Positions 36,436 through 46,133 are shown, counted from the first letter of the stretch. The stretch: DNA of 64,000 nt from Sciscionella marina DSM 45152 (GCF_000379465.1 NZ_KB905392.1:248001-312000), one strand, 5' to 3'. Numbers and translations: made by a program. The notes: a model not told the origin generated them from the sequence alone.

Positions 36436-36867
36436 GTCCTTCGCGAAACAGCGTGCGCTCTCGTCCTCGACCCATTTGCCGTAGCGCGGTATCGGACGGA
36501 ATCCGGCTTTCGCGTAGAACCGCATCGACTCCGGCTGAGGTTCCCCGGTACGCAGCCGCAGCGTCCCGATCCCCCGCCGGATCGCGAAACCCTCCGCCAC
36601 GGCGAGCAGTTCCGCGGCGAGCCCGGTCCCCCGCCGCCCGGGCACGACGTACATGACATCGAGCTCACCGACCGAATCCGTCGGCGGGGCCAAGGCGATG
36701 CTGCCGAGCGGACCGTCCTGCCCGAGGGCGAGCCAGAAGCCGTCGAACCTGGTGGACGGCATCGGATTCGGCGCGCGGAACCCGTACCGGAGCTGGATTT
36801 CCTCCCACAGCGCATCCATCATCGACACGGCCTCCGGGGTTTCCTGCCCGACCGCGCGGATATCCAT
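36430..36867 (-). CDS. GNAT-family N-acetyltransferase
   Basis: 145 residues. GNAT core: LDVMYVVPGRRGTGLAAELLAVAEGFA with the acetyl-CoA loop (R/Q-x-x-G-x-G/A as RRGTGLA), ending FYAKAGFRPIPRYG. Acetyl acceptor unknown. The start ATG shares one base with the stop of the epoxide hydrolase upstream, so the two are co-translated. Confidence 0.88.
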   Translation of the reverse strand: MDIRAVGQETPEAVSMMDALWEEIQLRYGFRAPNPMPSTRFDGFWLALGQDGPLGSIALAPPTDSVGELDVMYVVPGRRGTGLAAELLAVAEGFAIRRGIGTLRLRTGEPQPESMRFYAKAGFRPIPRYGKWVEDESARCFAKDL

Positions 36868-37976
36868 CAGCCCAGGCTTCCGAAGAAGGCGAGCATCTCC
36901 TCGGTCAGCAGGGCGGGCTGCTCGAGCGCCGCGAAATGCCCACCGTGGCCGAATTCCGACCAGCGCGTGATGGTCGGCAGCTGTCGCTGGGCGACCGAAC
37001 GGATCGGCAGCACGATGTCGTGCGCGAACACGGCGACCCCGAGCGGGACGGACAGCTCCCTTGGCGGCCGCATCCCGCCGTCGGTCTCGTAGTACAGCCG
37101 CGCCGAGGAGCCTGCGCTACCGGTCAGCCAGTACAGTGTGATGTTGGTGAGCATGCGATCGCGGTCGACCGCTTCCTCTGGGCGTGCCACGCAATCGGTC
37201 CAGTCGTGGAATTTCTCCGCGATCCACGCCAGTTGCCCGACCGGGGAATCGTGCAATCCGTATCCGAGCGTACGTGGCCTGGTGCGCTGGATATCGCGGT
37301 AACCGGAGAGTTCGCGGAAGTAGCGCTTGTTCTTCGCCAGTCGTTCCTTTTCCTCGGCGGTGGGCTCCTCCGGTGCCACGGTGCCGAGCATGTTCACGTG
37401 CACCCCGAGCACGTGTTCCGGATCGATACGGCCGAGTTCGAGCGAGATGCCGGCTCCCCAGTCCCCGCCCTGTGCCCCGTAGCACGAGTACCCCAGACGG
37501 GCCATGAGCTCGGCGAAGGCCTTGGCGACCCGGCTCAGATCCCAGCCGCTCCCGGAAAGCGGGGTGGAGAACCCGTAACCCGGCATCGAGGGAATGACCA
37601 GATGAAATTTCCGCGACAGCGGCTCGATCACATCGAGGAATTCCACCACCGAGCCGGGCCAGCCGTGGGTCAGGATCAGCGCGATGGCATCCGGATCGGC
37701 CGAGCGCACGTGCAGGAAATGGATCCGCTGCCCCTCGATCTCGCATGTGAACTGCGGATGAGAGTTCAGCGACGCCTCGTGCTGGCGCCAGTCGTACTCG
37801 GTGCGCCAGTACTCGGCCAGCTCACGCAGATAGCCGCTGGGGATTCCGGCGGACCAGTCGTCGCCGGGCAGGTCGTCCTCCGGCCAGCGGGTGTTCGCCA
37901 GCCGGGCGCGCAGATCCTGGAGCTGCCCGTCGGGGATCTCGACGCGGAACGGTTCGATCGATTCCGGAGTGCTCAT
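36867..37976 (-). CDS. Epoxide hydrolase (EHN-type, microsomal-like)
   Basis: 369 residues. N-terminal EHN lid (FRVEIPDGQLQDLRARLANTRWPEDD), then an alpha/beta hydrolase core: HGWPGS (oxyanion, near residue 105), nucleophile Asp in AQGGDWGAGIS near residue 173, and His in GHGGHFAALEQP. Length and motif order fit the juvenile-hormone/microsomal epoxide hydrolase class. Upstream of GNAT in a two-gene unit; divergent from the luciferase-like operon with a 211-base spacer. Confidence 0.93.
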   Translation of the reverse strand: MSTPESIEPFRVEIPDGQLQDLRARLANTRWPEDDLPGDDWSAGIPSGYLRELAEYWRTEYDWRQHEASLNSHPQFTCEIEGQRIHFLHVRSADPDAIALILTHGWPGSVVEFLDVIEPLSRKFHLVIPSMPGYGFSTPLSGSGWDLSRVAKAFAELMARLGYSCYGAQGGDWGAGISLELGRIDPEHVLGVHVNMLGTVAPEEPTAEEKERLAKNKRYFRELSGYRDIQRTRPRTLGYGLHDSPVGQLAWIAEKFHDWTDCVARPEEAVDRDRMLTNITLYWLTGSAGSSARLYYETDGGMRPPRELSVPLGVAVFAHDIVLPIRSVAQRQLPTITRWSEFGHGGHFAALEQPALLTEEMLAFFGSLG

Positions 37977-38135
37977 CCAGGCATCCCTCTCGTGATCCGG
38001 TGATCGCGGGAAACACCGATACTACAAGGGATCGCTTGCCCGGCGGCGGTTCTTCACGGAGCGCAGAACCGCACGGCCGCACGAGCAGCTCGGGTCCGTT
38101 TCCGGCAGGCGGGAATAACGAGCGGGACCCACGCC

Positions 38136-38165
38136 TTGAGATAGATGCAAACGCATGGATATACG
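38136..38165 (+). promoter_or_regulatory. Promoter and probable MarR operator of the flavin monooxygenase operon
   Basis: TTGAGA (38136-38141) resembles a -35. AT-rich GATATAC starting at 38158 can serve as the -10 region. Between them lies the inverted repeat ATGC-AAAC-GCAT (38145-38156), well placed for repression by the MarR protein encoded two genes downstream. Confidence 0.45.
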
Positions 38166-38187
38166 ACCGATATGAACGGGAGCCAGC

Positions 38188-39375
38188 ATGCAGTTCGGAA
38201 TCTTCTCGGTCAGCGACATCACACGTGACCCGGTCTCGGGCGAGACACCGAGCGAGGCGGAGCGCATCGACGCGATCATCAAGATCGCGCAGAAGACCGA
38301 CGAGGTCGGGATGGACGTGTTCGCGATCGGTGAGCACCACAACCCGCCCTTCTTCTCCTCCTCACCCAGCACGCTGCTGGCCGCGATCGCCGCGACGACC
38401 CGGCGGCTGCTCGTGACGACGGCCACAACACTGATCACCACCAACGATCCCGTCCGCATCGCGGAGGAATACGCGATGCTGCAGCACGTTTCGCAGGGGC
38501 GGATGGACCTGATGATCGGCCGCGGGAACACCGCGCCGGTGTATCCGTGGTTCGGTGCCGACATCCGGCAGGGACTGCCGCTGGCGCTGGAGAATTACAA
38601 CCTGCTGCACCGGCTGTGGCGCGAGGACGTGGTCGATTGGGAAGGCCAGTTCCGGACCGCGCTGCAGGGGTTCACCTCCACCCCGCGCCCGCTCGACGAC
38701 GTTCCGCCGTTCGTCTGGCACGGCTCGATCAGGACCCCGGAGATCGCCGAGCAGGCCGCGTTCTACGGCAACGGATTCTTCGCCAACCACATCTTCTGGC
38801 CGACCGCGCACTCACTGCGGCTGATCGAGTTCTACCGGCAGCGATTCGAGCACTACGGCCACGGCACCAGGAAACAGGCCATCGTCGGCCTCGGTGGCCA
38901 GGCCTACATCGCCAAGCGCTCGCAGGACGCGATCAGGGAGTTCCGGCCGTACTTCGACGAGGCACCGGTCTACGGACACGGCCCCTCGCTGGAGGACTTC
39001 AGCCAGATGACCCCGCTCACCGTGGGCAGCCCCCAGGAGGTGATCGACAAGACGCTGACCTTCCACGATACCTTCGGTGACTATCAGCGTCAGCTGTTCC
39101 TGATGGACCACGCCGGACTGCCGCTCAAGACCGTGCTGAACCAGCTCGACCTGCTCGGCGAGGAAGTGGTTCCGGTACTGCGCAAGGAACTGGAATCCCG
39201 CAGGGACCCGGAATCGGCACCGGCACCGACCCACGAGGGACTGGTCCGGTCCAAGTACGGTGACCAGCCGGCCCGGCAGCCTCGGCCGAACGCCAACCGG
39301 GGCGACAACGTCACGGGCGGTTCGCCGTACCAGGACAGCGAAAACGCCACGGCCTCCTACCCCGACCTGGTCTGA
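38188..39375 (+). CDS. Luciferase-like FMN-dependent monooxygenase
   Basis: 395 residues from ATG 38188 with GGGAGCC upstream. LLM-class flavin-dependent oxidoreductase (TIM barrel): FAIGEHHNPPFFSSSP near residue 50, RMDLMIGRGNTAP, and PEIAEQAAFYGNGFF. Needs reduced FMN; the FMN reductase two genes downstream is the natural partner. The same gene pair with a MarR gene occurs in corynebacteria (CE1758/CE1759 families, from memory). The C-terminal 50 residues are polar and probably disordered. Substrate unknown. Confidence 0.9.
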   Translation: MQFGIFSVSDITRDPVSGETPSEAERIDAIIKIAQKTDEVGMDVFAIGEHHNPPFFSSSPSTLLAAIAATTRRLLVTTATTLITTNDPVRIAEEYAMLQHVSQGRMDLMIGRGNTAPVYPWFGADIRQGLPLALENYNLLHRLWREDVVDWEGQFRTALQGFTSTPRPLDDVPPFVWHGSIRTPEIAEQAAFYGNGFFANHIFWPTAHSLRLIEFYRQRFEHYGHGTRKQAIVGLGGQAYIAKRSQDAIREFRPYFDEAPVYGHGPSLEDFSQMTPLTVGSPQEVIDKTLTFHDTFGDYQRQLFLMDHAGLPLKTVLNQLDLLGEEVVPVLRKELESRRDPESAPAPTHEGLVRSKYGDQPARQPRPNANRGDNVTGGSPYQDSENATASYPDLV

Positions 39376-39398
39376 GCCGCGAGGAGAGGGAGACGACT

Positions 39399-39851
39399 AT
39401 GGGCAGGTCCACGAGCCGGTTGGCGAACGACGCCTGGGAGGCACTGCTCACCGCACATGCGGTGCTGATCAAGCAGATGGCGGCCACCGAGGTCTGGAAC
39501 GAGCTGTCGATGCGGGAGTACGACGTGCTGTACACCCTGTCCAAGTGTCCGGAACCGGTCCGGGCCCGGGAGCTCACCCGGCACGTGCTGCTCAGCCAGC
39601 CTGCCCTGTCCCGGATGGTCGACCGGCTGATCGGCCGCGGATTCATCGCACGCGATCCGGACCCGGCCGACGGGCGCGGAGTCCTGCTCAGCCTCACCGA
39701 GCCGGGCCGGGCCATCCAACGCCGCGTCGGTGGCCGGCACGCGGTCGACATCGCCTGTCTGGTCCGCGACCGGCTCGACCCCGCCGAACTGCGCACCCTC
39801 GAAGAGCTCTGCCACAAACTGGCCACCGACGACAACGAGGAGACCTCATGA
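39399..39851 (+). CDS. MarR-family regulator of the flavin monooxygenase operon
   Basis: 150 residues. Winged helix: MREYDVLYTLSKCPEPVRARELTRHVLLSQPALSRMVDRLIGRGFIAR, then the wing DPADGRGVLLSLTEPG. Strong ribosome binding site GAGGAGAGG. Lies between the monooxygenase and FMN reductase genes; its stop overlaps the next start (ATGA). Probably autoregulates the operon. Confidence 0.93.
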   Translation: MGRSTSRLANDAWEALLTAHAVLIKQMAATEVWNELSMREYDVLYTLSKCPEPVRARELTRHVLLSQPALSRMVDRLIGRGFIARDPDPADGRGVLLSLTEPGRAIQRRVGGRHAVDIACLVRDRLDPAELRTLEELCHKLATDDNEETS

Positions 39852-40561
39852 CCAACCCCATCGACGGCACCGAAACGCCCGCGACCGGTTTCCGGCTGGT
39901 CGTGGTCAGCGGGGGCACCAGCGATCCCTCGTCCACCCGGCTGCTGGCCGACCGGATCGCCGAGCGCACCGCCAGGCTCGCAGGCGAGCGCGCGGAGCAG
40001 GTGCACGTCAGCACCATCGACCTGCGCGACCTGGCCGCCGAGATCTCCAGCGCCCTGGTTTCCCAACTGCTCGGCCCCAAGCTCACCCGTGCGGTGGCGA
40101 CACTGCGCGAGGCGGACGGGATCATCGCCAGCGCGCCGGTCTACAAGGCAGCGCCGAGCGGTCTGTTCAGCTCGTTCTTCCACGTCCTCGACAACGACCT
40201 GCTCATCGGCAAACCGGTGATCCTCGCCGCGACCGCGGGCACCGCACGACATGCGCTGGTGGTGGACAACGAGATGCGTGCACTGTTCGCCTACCTGCGA
40301 ACCCTGACGGCTCCCACCGCGGTGTTCGCGGCGAGCGAGGATTGGAACTCCGGGGAACTCGGCGCCCGGATCGGCCGAGCCGCGTTCGAGATGCTGGTGC
40401 TGCTCGAAAGCGGCTTCTCCCACAAGATCGAGAACGAATCCTGGCAGCGGTACCAGCACGAGTACGGCAGCGCCGGCGGTACCGAACTCGGCATCGACCT
40501 CGGCACCGACCTGATGCGGCTCGCCACCGGAGGCTCGGCCCGCCCCACCGGCTCGTCCTGA
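39848..40561 (+). CDS. NAD(P)H-dependent FMN reductase
   Basis: 237 residues from ATG 39848. Flavodoxin-like NADPH-dependent FMN reductase: VVVSGGTSDPSSTRLLADRIAE (phosphate-binding loop), ADGIIASAPVYKAAPSGLFSSFFHVLD and KPVILAATAGTARHALVVDN. It would supply FMNH2 to the co-encoded luciferase-like monooxygenase. The annotated frame extends far upstream, but the start within ATGA at the MarR stop is correct. Confidence 0.9.
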   Translation: MTNPIDGTETPATGFRLVVVSGGTSDPSSTRLLADRIAERTARLAGERAEQVHVSTIDLRDLAAEISSALVSQLLGPKLTRAVATLREADGIIASAPVYKAAPSGLFSSFFHVLDNDLLIGKPVILAATAGTARHALVVDNEMRALFAYLRTLTAPTAVFAASEDWNSGELGARIGRAAFEMLVLLESGFSHKIENESWQRYQHEYGSAGGTELGIDLGTDLMRLATGGSARPTGSS

Positions 40562-40602
40562 CCAGCGGGTCGCAGCGCCCCCAACCGGTTCGGTGCCACG
40601 TT

Positions 40603-41991
40603 TCAGCAGCCGATCAGGCGCGCGGCGAGGTAGCCCTCCAGCTGGTCGAGGCTCACCCGCTCCTGATCCATGCTGTCCCGCTCGCGCACGGTGACCGCCT
40701 GGTCGTTGAGCGAGTCGAAGTCCACGGTGACGCAGAACGGGGTGCCGATCTCGTCCTGACGGCGGTACCGGCGCCCGATCGCACCCGAATCGTCGAAGTC
40801 GATGTTCCAGTGCGCGCGCAGCCGGGCGGCCACATCCCGTGCGACGGGGGAAAGATCGGAGTTGCGGGACAGCGGGAGCACCGCGGCCTTGATCGGGGCG
40901 AGGCGCCGGTCCAGTTTGAGCACGATCCGCTTGTCCACCCCGCCCTTGGCGTTGCGCGCCTCGTCCTCGGTGTAGGCGTCCAGCAGGAAGGCCATCATCG
41001 GGCGCCCGACACCGGCCGCGGGTTCGATCACGAACGGACGGTAGCGGCTGTCGCTGGCCTGGTCGTAGTAGGACAGGTCGACACCGGAGTGGTTCGCATG
41101 CGTGGTCAGGTCGAAATCGGTGCGGTTCGCGATGCCCTCGAGCTCGCCCCACTCCTGACCGGCGGAGAACCCGAACCGGTACTCGATGTCCACGGTGCGC
41201 TTGGCGTAGTGCGAGAGCTTCTCCGCCGGGTGCTCGTACTGGCGCAGATTGTCCTTGGCGATACCGAGGTCGGTGTACCAGCGGGTGCGCTCCTCGAGCC
41301 AGTACTGGTGCCACTCGTCGTCGGTGCCCGGCTCGACGAAGAACTCCATCTCCATCTGCTCGAACTCCCGGGTGCGGAAGATGAAGTTGCCCGGGGTGAC
41401 CTCGTTGCGGAAGGACTTGCCGATCTGGCCGATGCCGAACGGCGGCTTCTTGCGCGCGGTGGTGAGCACGTTCAGGAAGTTCACGAAGATGCCCTGCGCG
41501 GTCTCCGGGCGCAGGTAGGCCAGGCCCTCCTCGGACTCGACCGGGCCGAGGAAGGTCTTGAGCATCATGTTGAACTCGCGCGGCGCGGTGAACTGACCGC
41601 GGTTACCGCAGTTCGGGCAGGGCACATCGCCGAGGTTGTGCTCATCCGCCGCCTTGCCGGTGCGCTCGGTGTACTCCTCGGCGAGGTGATCGGCGCGGAA
41701 CCGGCGGTGGCAGGCGGTGCACTCCACGAGCGGATCGTTGAACGCGCCGACGTGCCCGGAGGCGACCCAGACGTCCTTGGGCAGGATCACCGAGGAGTCG
41801 AGCCCGACCACGTCGTCCCGGCCGGTGACCATCGAACGCCACCACTGGCGCTTGATGTTGTCCTTGAGCTCCACTCCGAGCGGTCCGTAGTCCCATGCCG
41901 AACGCGTGCCACCGTAGATCTCCCCGCTGGGGTAGACGAAGCCACGGCGCTTGCACAAGCTGACAACGGTCTCGATACGGTCGGCCGGCAA
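40603..41991 (-). CDS. glyS: Glycyl-tRNA synthetase
   Basis: 462 residues from TTG 41991, which has GGAG five bases upstream and gives the canonical (M)[27 protein letters not shown] start; no ATG or GTG occurs in the right place, so the longer frame is rejected. Class II eukaryote-like homodimeric GlyRS: motif 1 region near [13 protein letters not shown], zinc-type cysteines CTACHRRF and CPNCGNRG, motif 2 [23 protein letters not shown], motif 3 [13 protein letters not shown]. Divergent from smtB-zur as in mycobacteria. Confidence 0.96.
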   Translation of the reverse strand: MPADRIETVVSLCKRRGFVYPSGEIYGGTRSAWDYGPLGVELKDNIKRQWWRSMVTGRDDVVGLDSSVILPKDVWVASGHVGAFNDPLVECTACHRRFRADHLAEEYTERTGKAADEHNLGDVPCPNCGNRGQFTAPREFNMMLKTFLGPVESEEGLAYLRPETAQGIFVNFLNVLTTARKKPPFGIGQIGKSFRNEVTPGNFIFRTREFEQMEMEFFVEPGTDDEWHQYWLEERTRWYTDLGIAKDNLRQYEHPAEKLSHYAKRTVDIEYRFGFSAGQEWGELEGIANRTDFDLTTHANHSGVDLSYYDQASDSRYRPFVIEPAAGVGRPMMAFLLDAYTEDEARNAKGGVDKRIVLKLDRRLAPIKAAVLPLSRNSDLSPVARDVAARLRAHWNIDFDDSGAIGRRYRRQDEIGTPFCVTVDFDSLNDQAVTVRERDSMDQERVSLDQLEGYLAARLIGC

Positions 41992-42073
41992 TGGAACTCC
42001 AGGGAAATCGCGCTCGGTTGATTGGTGAACAGCGTAGCGAGCCGAGTGCGCGCACCACTGCTGGGTATGCACG

Positions 42074-42087
42074 TAAAATGAAAACCA
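42074..42087 (+). promoter_or_regulatory. Leaderless promoter of smtB-zur
   Basis: TAAAAT (42074-42079) is a perfect TANNNT -10 element; seven bases later is ATG 42087 with no ribosome binding site. The mRNA would start at or beside the ATG. The sequence TGAAAACCATGA within it partly resembles half of a Zur box. Confidence 0.5.
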
Positions 42088-42506
42088 TGACCACCGAGGC
42101 GACCGGGCAGGCGAGCGCACACGCTCCGAGGACGAACGACGCGGCGACACCCGGGCCGGGTCTCCCGTCCCCCGTCGAGGAGGTGCACGACGACCGGGGC
42201 GTTCCCCCGACCCCGACGCACTCCACCGAGGTACTCACCGCCGCAGGTGATCTGCTGCGCTCGCTCGCGGCCCCGGTGCGCATCGCGATCGTGCTCCAGC
42301 TGCGGGATTCGGCCCGCTGCGTGCACGAGCTCGTCGAGGCGCTCGGCGTGGCGCAGCCGCTGATCAGCCAGCACCTGCGAGTGCTCAAGGCCACCGGGGT
42401 CGTGTACGGGGAACGGCACGGCCGCGAGGTGATGTACCGCCTGGTGGACGACCACCTCGCGCACATCGTGGTGGACGCGGTGAGCCACGCCCAGGAGCAT
42501 CTATGA
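42087..42506 (+). CDS. smtB: ArsR/SmtB-family metal-sensing repressor
   Basis: 139 residues from ATG 42087 (ATG 42078 would add three residues but overlaps the -10). A 45-residue polar N-terminal tail, then a winged helix: [64 protein letters not shown]. The C-terminal helix [18 protein letters not shown] supplies His/Asp residues like the alpha-5 zinc site. In M. tuberculosis this gene (Rv2358) represses zur when zinc is low; the pair here is the same. Stop overlaps a repeat-encoded micro-ORF that leads into zur. Confidence 0.9.
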   Translation: MTTEATGQASAHAPRTNDAATPGPGLPSPVEEVHDDRGVPPTPTHSTEVLTAAGDLLRSLAAPVRIAIVLQLRDSARCVHELVEALGVAQPLISQHLRVLKATGVVYGERHGREVMYRLVDDHLAHIVVDAVSHAQEHL

Positions 42507-42568
42507 GCGAGCTCGCGAGCGAACCGTCGATACGGCGAGCTCGCGAGCGAAGGAGGGAGGGGCGATGA
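42503..42568 (+). repeat. Intercistronic repeat with a 21-codon micro-ORF between smtB and zur
   Basis: The 58-base spacer is filled by an element with a 17-bp direct repeat GCGAGCTCGCGAGCGAA (42507-42523 and 42535-42551). It reads as a micro-ORF of 21 codons, [12 protein letters not shown] then ARERRREGR. Its ATG overlaps the smtB stop (TATGA) and its TGA overlaps the zur ATG (CGATGAG). GGAGGGAGGGG near its end is the zur ribosome binding site. A related copy sits between cysD and cysN. Confidence 0.75.
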
Positions 42569-42966
42569 GTAGCCCCAAGGTCGGCCAGCGTTCGACGAAG
42601 CAGCGCGCCGCGATCACCGCGCTGCTCGAACAGGTCGAGGAGTTCCGCTCGGCCCAGGAGCTGCACGAGAAGCTGCGCACCACCGGCGCGGGCATCGGGC
42701 TGACCACCGTCTACCGCACGCTGCAGTCGCTCGCCGACGCCGGGGAGATCGACGTGCTGCACACCGCGAGCGGGGAGGCGACCTACCGGCGCTGCTCGGC
42801 CCATCACCATCACCACCTGGTGTGCCGCTCCTGCGGGCGCACCGTGGAGATCGAGGGCCCGGTCGTGGAGTCCTGGGCGCAGCGGGTCGCTGCCGAGCAC
42901 GGCTTCTCCGACATCGCGCACACCGTCGAGATCTTCGGCACCTGCTCGGACTGCCCGAGAGGTTGA
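42565..42966 (+). CDS. zur: Zinc uptake regulator Zur (Fur family)
   Basis: 133 residues from ATG 42565. Fur-family winged helix (STKQRAAITALLEQVEEFRSAQELHEKLR), hinge and dimerisation domain with HHHHHLVCRSCGR (His cluster plus CxxC) and CSDCPRG at the C-terminus, i.e. the structural zinc site of two CxxC pairs. Zinc-bound Zur should bind the boxes at 27296 and 27349 upstream of MRF and rpmB-rpmG. Partner of smtB in one operon. Confidence 0.95.
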   Translation: MSSPKVGQRSTKQRAAITALLEQVEEFRSAQELHEKLRTTGAGIGLTTVYRTLQSLADAGEIDVLHTASGEATYRRCSAHHHHHLVCRSCGRTVEIEGPVVESWAQRVAAEHGFSDIAHTVEIFGTCSDCPRG

Positions 42967-42967
42967 C

Positions 42968-44101
42968 ATGCGTACCGGCGCGGTGCTGCTCACGGCGATC
43001 CTGCTCGCCGGGTGCGACACCGCGAGCGAACCGTCGCCGGTACCGGGAACGGACTCCGCGCTGCGGGTCACCGAACTCGCCGGTGGCCTCGAACACGGCT
43101 GGGACATCGGCTTTCTGCCCAGCGGGGCACAGCTGATCACCGAGCGCCCCGGGAAGCTGGTCACGGTGACCGATGGTCAGGTGCGCCCGGTGCGCGCGGA
43201 GCTCGGCGATGTGTATGCCGTGGGTGAGGGCGGACTGCTCGGACTGGCACTCGACCCGGGCTTCGGCCGCAATCGCACCTTCTACACCTGCCAGGCGCAC
43301 GCCGAAGGCGGTTCCCCGGTCGATGTGCGGCTGGTGCGCTGGCGGCTGTCGCCCGACGAACGGTCCGCGCAACGGCTCGGCGACCTGCTCACCGGGCTTC
43401 CGCTCAACCCGGGCGGGCGGCACTCCGGCTGCCGGCCCACCTTCGCGCCGGACGGCATGCTGCTGGTCGGCACCGGGGACGCGGCACGCGCGGACGCCGC
43501 CCAGGATCGCCGCGGGCTGGGCGGCAAGGTACTGCGCATCGACCCGCGCACCGGGAAGGCGCCCGCGGACAATCCGTTCCCCGGCAGCCCGGTGCTCTCC
43601 TACGGTCACCGTAATGTGCAGGGTGTCGCGGTGCGCCCGGGCACCGGCCAGGTCTACCTCGCCGAGCACGGTCCGTCCTTCGACGACGAGATCAACCGGA
43701 ATGTTCCGGGCGGCAACTTCGGCTGGGATCCCGCCAAGGACGGCACCGAAGGCGGTTACGACGAGAGTGTCCCGATGACCGACACCGCGCGGTTCCCGGA
43801 CGCGGTGCGCCCGCTGTGGACATCCGGGCGGATCACCGAGGCGATCTCCGGCGCGACCTTCCTGTCCGGCCCCTCGTGGGGCGAGCTGAACGGCGCGCTG
43901 GCCGTGGTGGCGCTCAAGGGCCAGAAACTGCTGCTGTACCAGCTGTCCGGGGAGGGCGCGGTCGTCCGGGTGCGGCTGCCCGGGGTGCTGAACGAGTCGT
44001 ACGGGAGACTGCGCGCCGCCCGCACCGGTCCCGACGGCGCGCTCTATGTCACCACCTCGAACGGCGCGGACGACAAGCTGCTGCGCCTATCCCCCGTCTG
44101 A
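42968..44101 (+). CDS. Lipoprotein PQQ-type aldose sugar dehydrogenase
   Basis: 377 residues; start ATG is one base after the zur stop. Signal peptide and lipobox LLAGC (Cys at residue 16). Six-bladed beta-propeller of the GSDH/YliI class: GLEHGWDIGFLPSGAQLITERPG, GEGGLLGLALDPGFGRNRTFY, GHRNVQGVAVRPGTGQVYLAEHGPSFDDEIN. The motifs are stronger here than in the paralogue at 28783. Why it is tied so tightly to smtB-zur is not obvious; it could be zinc-responsive by co-transcription. It overlaps the convergent next gene by 15 bases. Confidence 0.9.
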   Translation: MRTGAVLLTAILLAGCDTASEPSPVPGTDSALRVTELAGGLEHGWDIGFLPSGAQLITERPGKLVTVTDGQVRPVRAELGDVYAVGEGGLLGLALDPGFGRNRTFYTCQAHAEGGSPVDVRLVRWRLSPDERSAQRLGDLLTGLPLNPGGRHSGCRPTFAPDGMLLVGTGDAARADAAQDRRGLGGKVLRIDPRTGKAPADNPFPGSPVLSYGHRNVQGVAVRPGTGQVYLAEHGPSFDDEINRNVPGGNFGWDPAKDGTEGGYDESVPMTDTARFPDAVRPLWTSGRITEAISGATFLSGPSWGELNGALAVVALKGQKLLLYQLSGEGAVVRVRLPGVLNESYGRLRAARTGPDGALYVTTSNGADDKLLRLSPV

Positions 44102-44506
44102 TTCCTCCACCAGGTCGCTGCGCAACTGGGACGCGGTGGACACCACCAGCATCAGCACCGTGCCGAGCGCGGGGGCCGCCAGTCCCTCGGCGGGGAAGGT
44201 GTACCGCAGGGTGATGTCGCTGCCCTTCTCGGTGCGCACCAGGCCGAGGGTGCCGAACATACCGTCCCCGGCGCGTTCGGCGAGCAACTCCGCCCGCTGC
44301 GGGTCATCGGGAAGGTCCCAGCCGACGACGCAGGTCAGCGAGAGCACCGCCAGCCCTTCGGCGAGCTGCATGGCCTGCAGGGCGCACGGCACCCCGGCGT
44401 GCTGGAAACTCAGCGCCCCGTCGTCGTCGGTGTGCACCTCGTGGTAGAGCTCGAGGGCTTCGCGGGCCGTCGCGAGCAAGGTCGCGGTGGTAGCCGCTTC
44501 GGTCAT
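44087..44506 (-). CDS. YbjN-like / secretion-chaperone-fold protein of unknown function
   Basis: 139 residues. An alpha/beta sequence without catalytic motifs ([32 protein letters not shown], then [19 protein letters not shown]) that resembles the YbjN or CesT/Tir chaperone-like fold common in actinobacteria; the assignment is tentative. Its start ATG overlaps the uppS stop (ATGA), so it is translationally coupled to isoprenoid synthesis. Confidence 0.65.
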   Translation of the reverse strand: MTEAATTATLLATAREALELYHEVHTDDDGALSFQHAGVPCALQAMQLAEGLAVLSLTCVVGWDLPDDPQRAELLAERAGDGMFGTLGLVRTEKGSDITLRYTFPAEGLAAPALGTVLMLVVSTASQLRSDLVEESDGG

Positions 44507-45354
44507 CGCTCCTCCGTTCCGTCCGTACGGTCGGCCACCGTCTCACCGGTTCCGGTGACGGCATCGGTGGCACCGCCGAACCTGCGGTCACGCCGTGCGT
44601 ACGTCTCGCAAGCCTCCCACAGCCGCCTGCGGTCGTAATCGGGCCACAGCACGTCCTGGTAGACCATCTCCGCGTACGCCGACTGCCAGACGAGGAAATT
44701 CGAGGTCCGCCGCTCGCCTGAGGGCCGGACCAGCAGGTCCACATCGGGCATGTCCCGCTGGTACAGGTATTTGGCAACGGTGCGCTCGTCCACCCGGTTC
44801 GGGTTGAGCTCCCCCGCGGCGGCGCGCTTGGCGATCTCCCGTGCCGCGTCCCCGATCTCGGCGCGCCCGCCGTAGTTCACGCACATCGTCAGGTTCAGCA
44901 CGGTGTTCGACTCGGTGCGCTCCTGCGCGGCCTGCAGGGTGCGCACCACGCTGCCCCACAGTTTCGGCTTGCGGCCCGCCCAGCGGATGCGTACCCCCAT
45001 CTCGTCCAGTTCGTCCACCCGGCGCGCGATCACATCCCGGTTGAAGCCCATCAGGAAGCGCACCTCCTCCGGGCTGCGCCGCCAGTTCTCGGTGGAGAAG
45101 GCATACAGCGACAGCCAGCGGACACCGAGCTCCATGCAGCCCTTGGCGACGTCGAGCACGACCGCCTCGCCGCGCTTGTGCCCCTCGATGCGGGTCATTC
45201 CGCGCTGGTTGGCCCAGCGACCGTTGCCGTCCATGACGATGCCGATGTGGTCCGGGACGAACTCGGCGGGGATCGCGGGCGGGCGCGCACCCGAGGGATG
45301 CGGATCCGGTGGGCGCGCCGGTGCGCCGGTGCTCGTCGTCGGTGCCTTCGCCAT
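44503..45354 (-). CDS. uppS: Cis-prenyltransferase (undecaprenyl/decaprenyl diphosphate synthase)
   Basis: 283 residues from ATG 45354, preceded by AGGGAGGACC. Polar N-terminal extension of about 35 residues, then [17 protein letters not shown] with the catalytic Asp, [15 protein letters not shown], and C-terminal [26 protein letters not shown]. Makes the polyprenyl diphosphate carrier for peptidoglycan and arabinogalactan. Next to recO and era as in mycobacteria (Rv2361c); chain length cannot be told from sequence. Confidence 0.95.
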   Translation of the reverse strand: MAKAPTTSTGAPARPPDPHPSGARPPAIPAEFVPDHIGIVMDGNGRWANQRGMTRIEGHKRGEAVVLDVAKGCMELGVRWLSLYAFSTENWRRSPEEVRFLMGFNRDVIARRVDELDEMGVRIRWAGRKPKLWGSVVRTLQAAQERTESNTVLNLTMCVNYGGRAEIGDAAREIAKRAAAGELNPNRVDERTVAKYLYQRDMPDVDLLVRPSGERRTSNFLVWQSAYAEMVYQDVLWPDYDRRRLWEACETYARRDRRFGGATDAVTGTGETVADRTDGTEER

Positions 45355-45374
45355 GGTCCTCCCTATGGTCGCTG

Positions 45375-46133
45375 CTACTCGCTCGTCGCCCGGGCGCGCG
45401 GTGCCCGGCGTTCGACGAGCGGCAACGAGCGTAGTTGGCGCTCCAGATGCCACTGCAACAGCGCGGCGACAAGGCCGGAGGATTCCCGGCGCGCGGCCTC
45501 GCTCGCCGCGTTCGCCACATCCCAGTCCCCGTGCAGCAGCGCGCCGAGCAGCGCAAGGGTGCCCGCGTCCGGGGTGACCGCCCCCGCGGGGCGGCAGCGC
45601 GAGCACACCGAACCGCCCGCGTTCACCGAGAACGCCGCGTGCGGGCCCTCGGCACCGCACCGGGCGCACTCCCGCACCGCCGTGGCCCAGCCCGCGAAGG
45701 CCATGGCGCGCAGCAGGAAAGCGTCCAGCACCAGGCCCGGTTCCCGGTCGGAGAAAGCCAGCGCCCGCAGCGCACCCACGAGCAGCAGGTACAGCCGCAT
45801 CGCCGGGGCGTCCTCCTCGACGACCAGCTTCTCCGCGGTCTCGATGATCGCGCAGGCCGAGGTGTAGCGGCCGTAGTCGCCGACGATGGGCGCGGCGAAC
45901 GCGTCCACGGTCTGCACCTGGGTGACGATGTCCAGAGTGCGCCCGGTGTGACACTGCAGGTCCACGTGGCAGAACGGTTCAAGCCGCGCGCCGAACCGCG
46001 AACTGGTCCGCCGCACTCCCTTCGCCACCGCCCTGATCTTGCCGTTCCGCCTGGTCAGCAGGGTGATGATGCGGTCGGCCTCGCCGAGCTTGTGCACCCG
46101 GAGAACCACACCGGTATCGCGGTACAAGCTCAC
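45375..46133 (-). CDS. recO: DNA repair protein RecO
   Basis: 252 residues. OB-fold N-terminus ([53 protein letters not shown]), helical C-terminal domain and zinc finger (ECARCGAEG and CSRC). Loads RecA with RecR onto SSB-coated DNA. Twenty bases upstream of uppS on the same strand; probably one operon. Confidence 0.95.
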   Translation of the reverse strand: MSLYRDTGVVLRVHKLGEADRIITLLTRRNGKIRAVAKGVRRTSSRFGARLEPFCHVDLQCHTGRTLDIVTQVQTVDAFAAPIVGDYGRYTSACAIIETAEKLVVEEDAPAMRLYLLLVGALRALAFSDREPGLVLDAFLLRAMAFAGWATAVRECARCGAEGPHAAFSVNAGGSVCSRCRPAGAVTPDAGTLALLGALLHGDWDVANAASEAARRESSGLVAALLQWHLERQLRSLPLVERRAPRARATSE

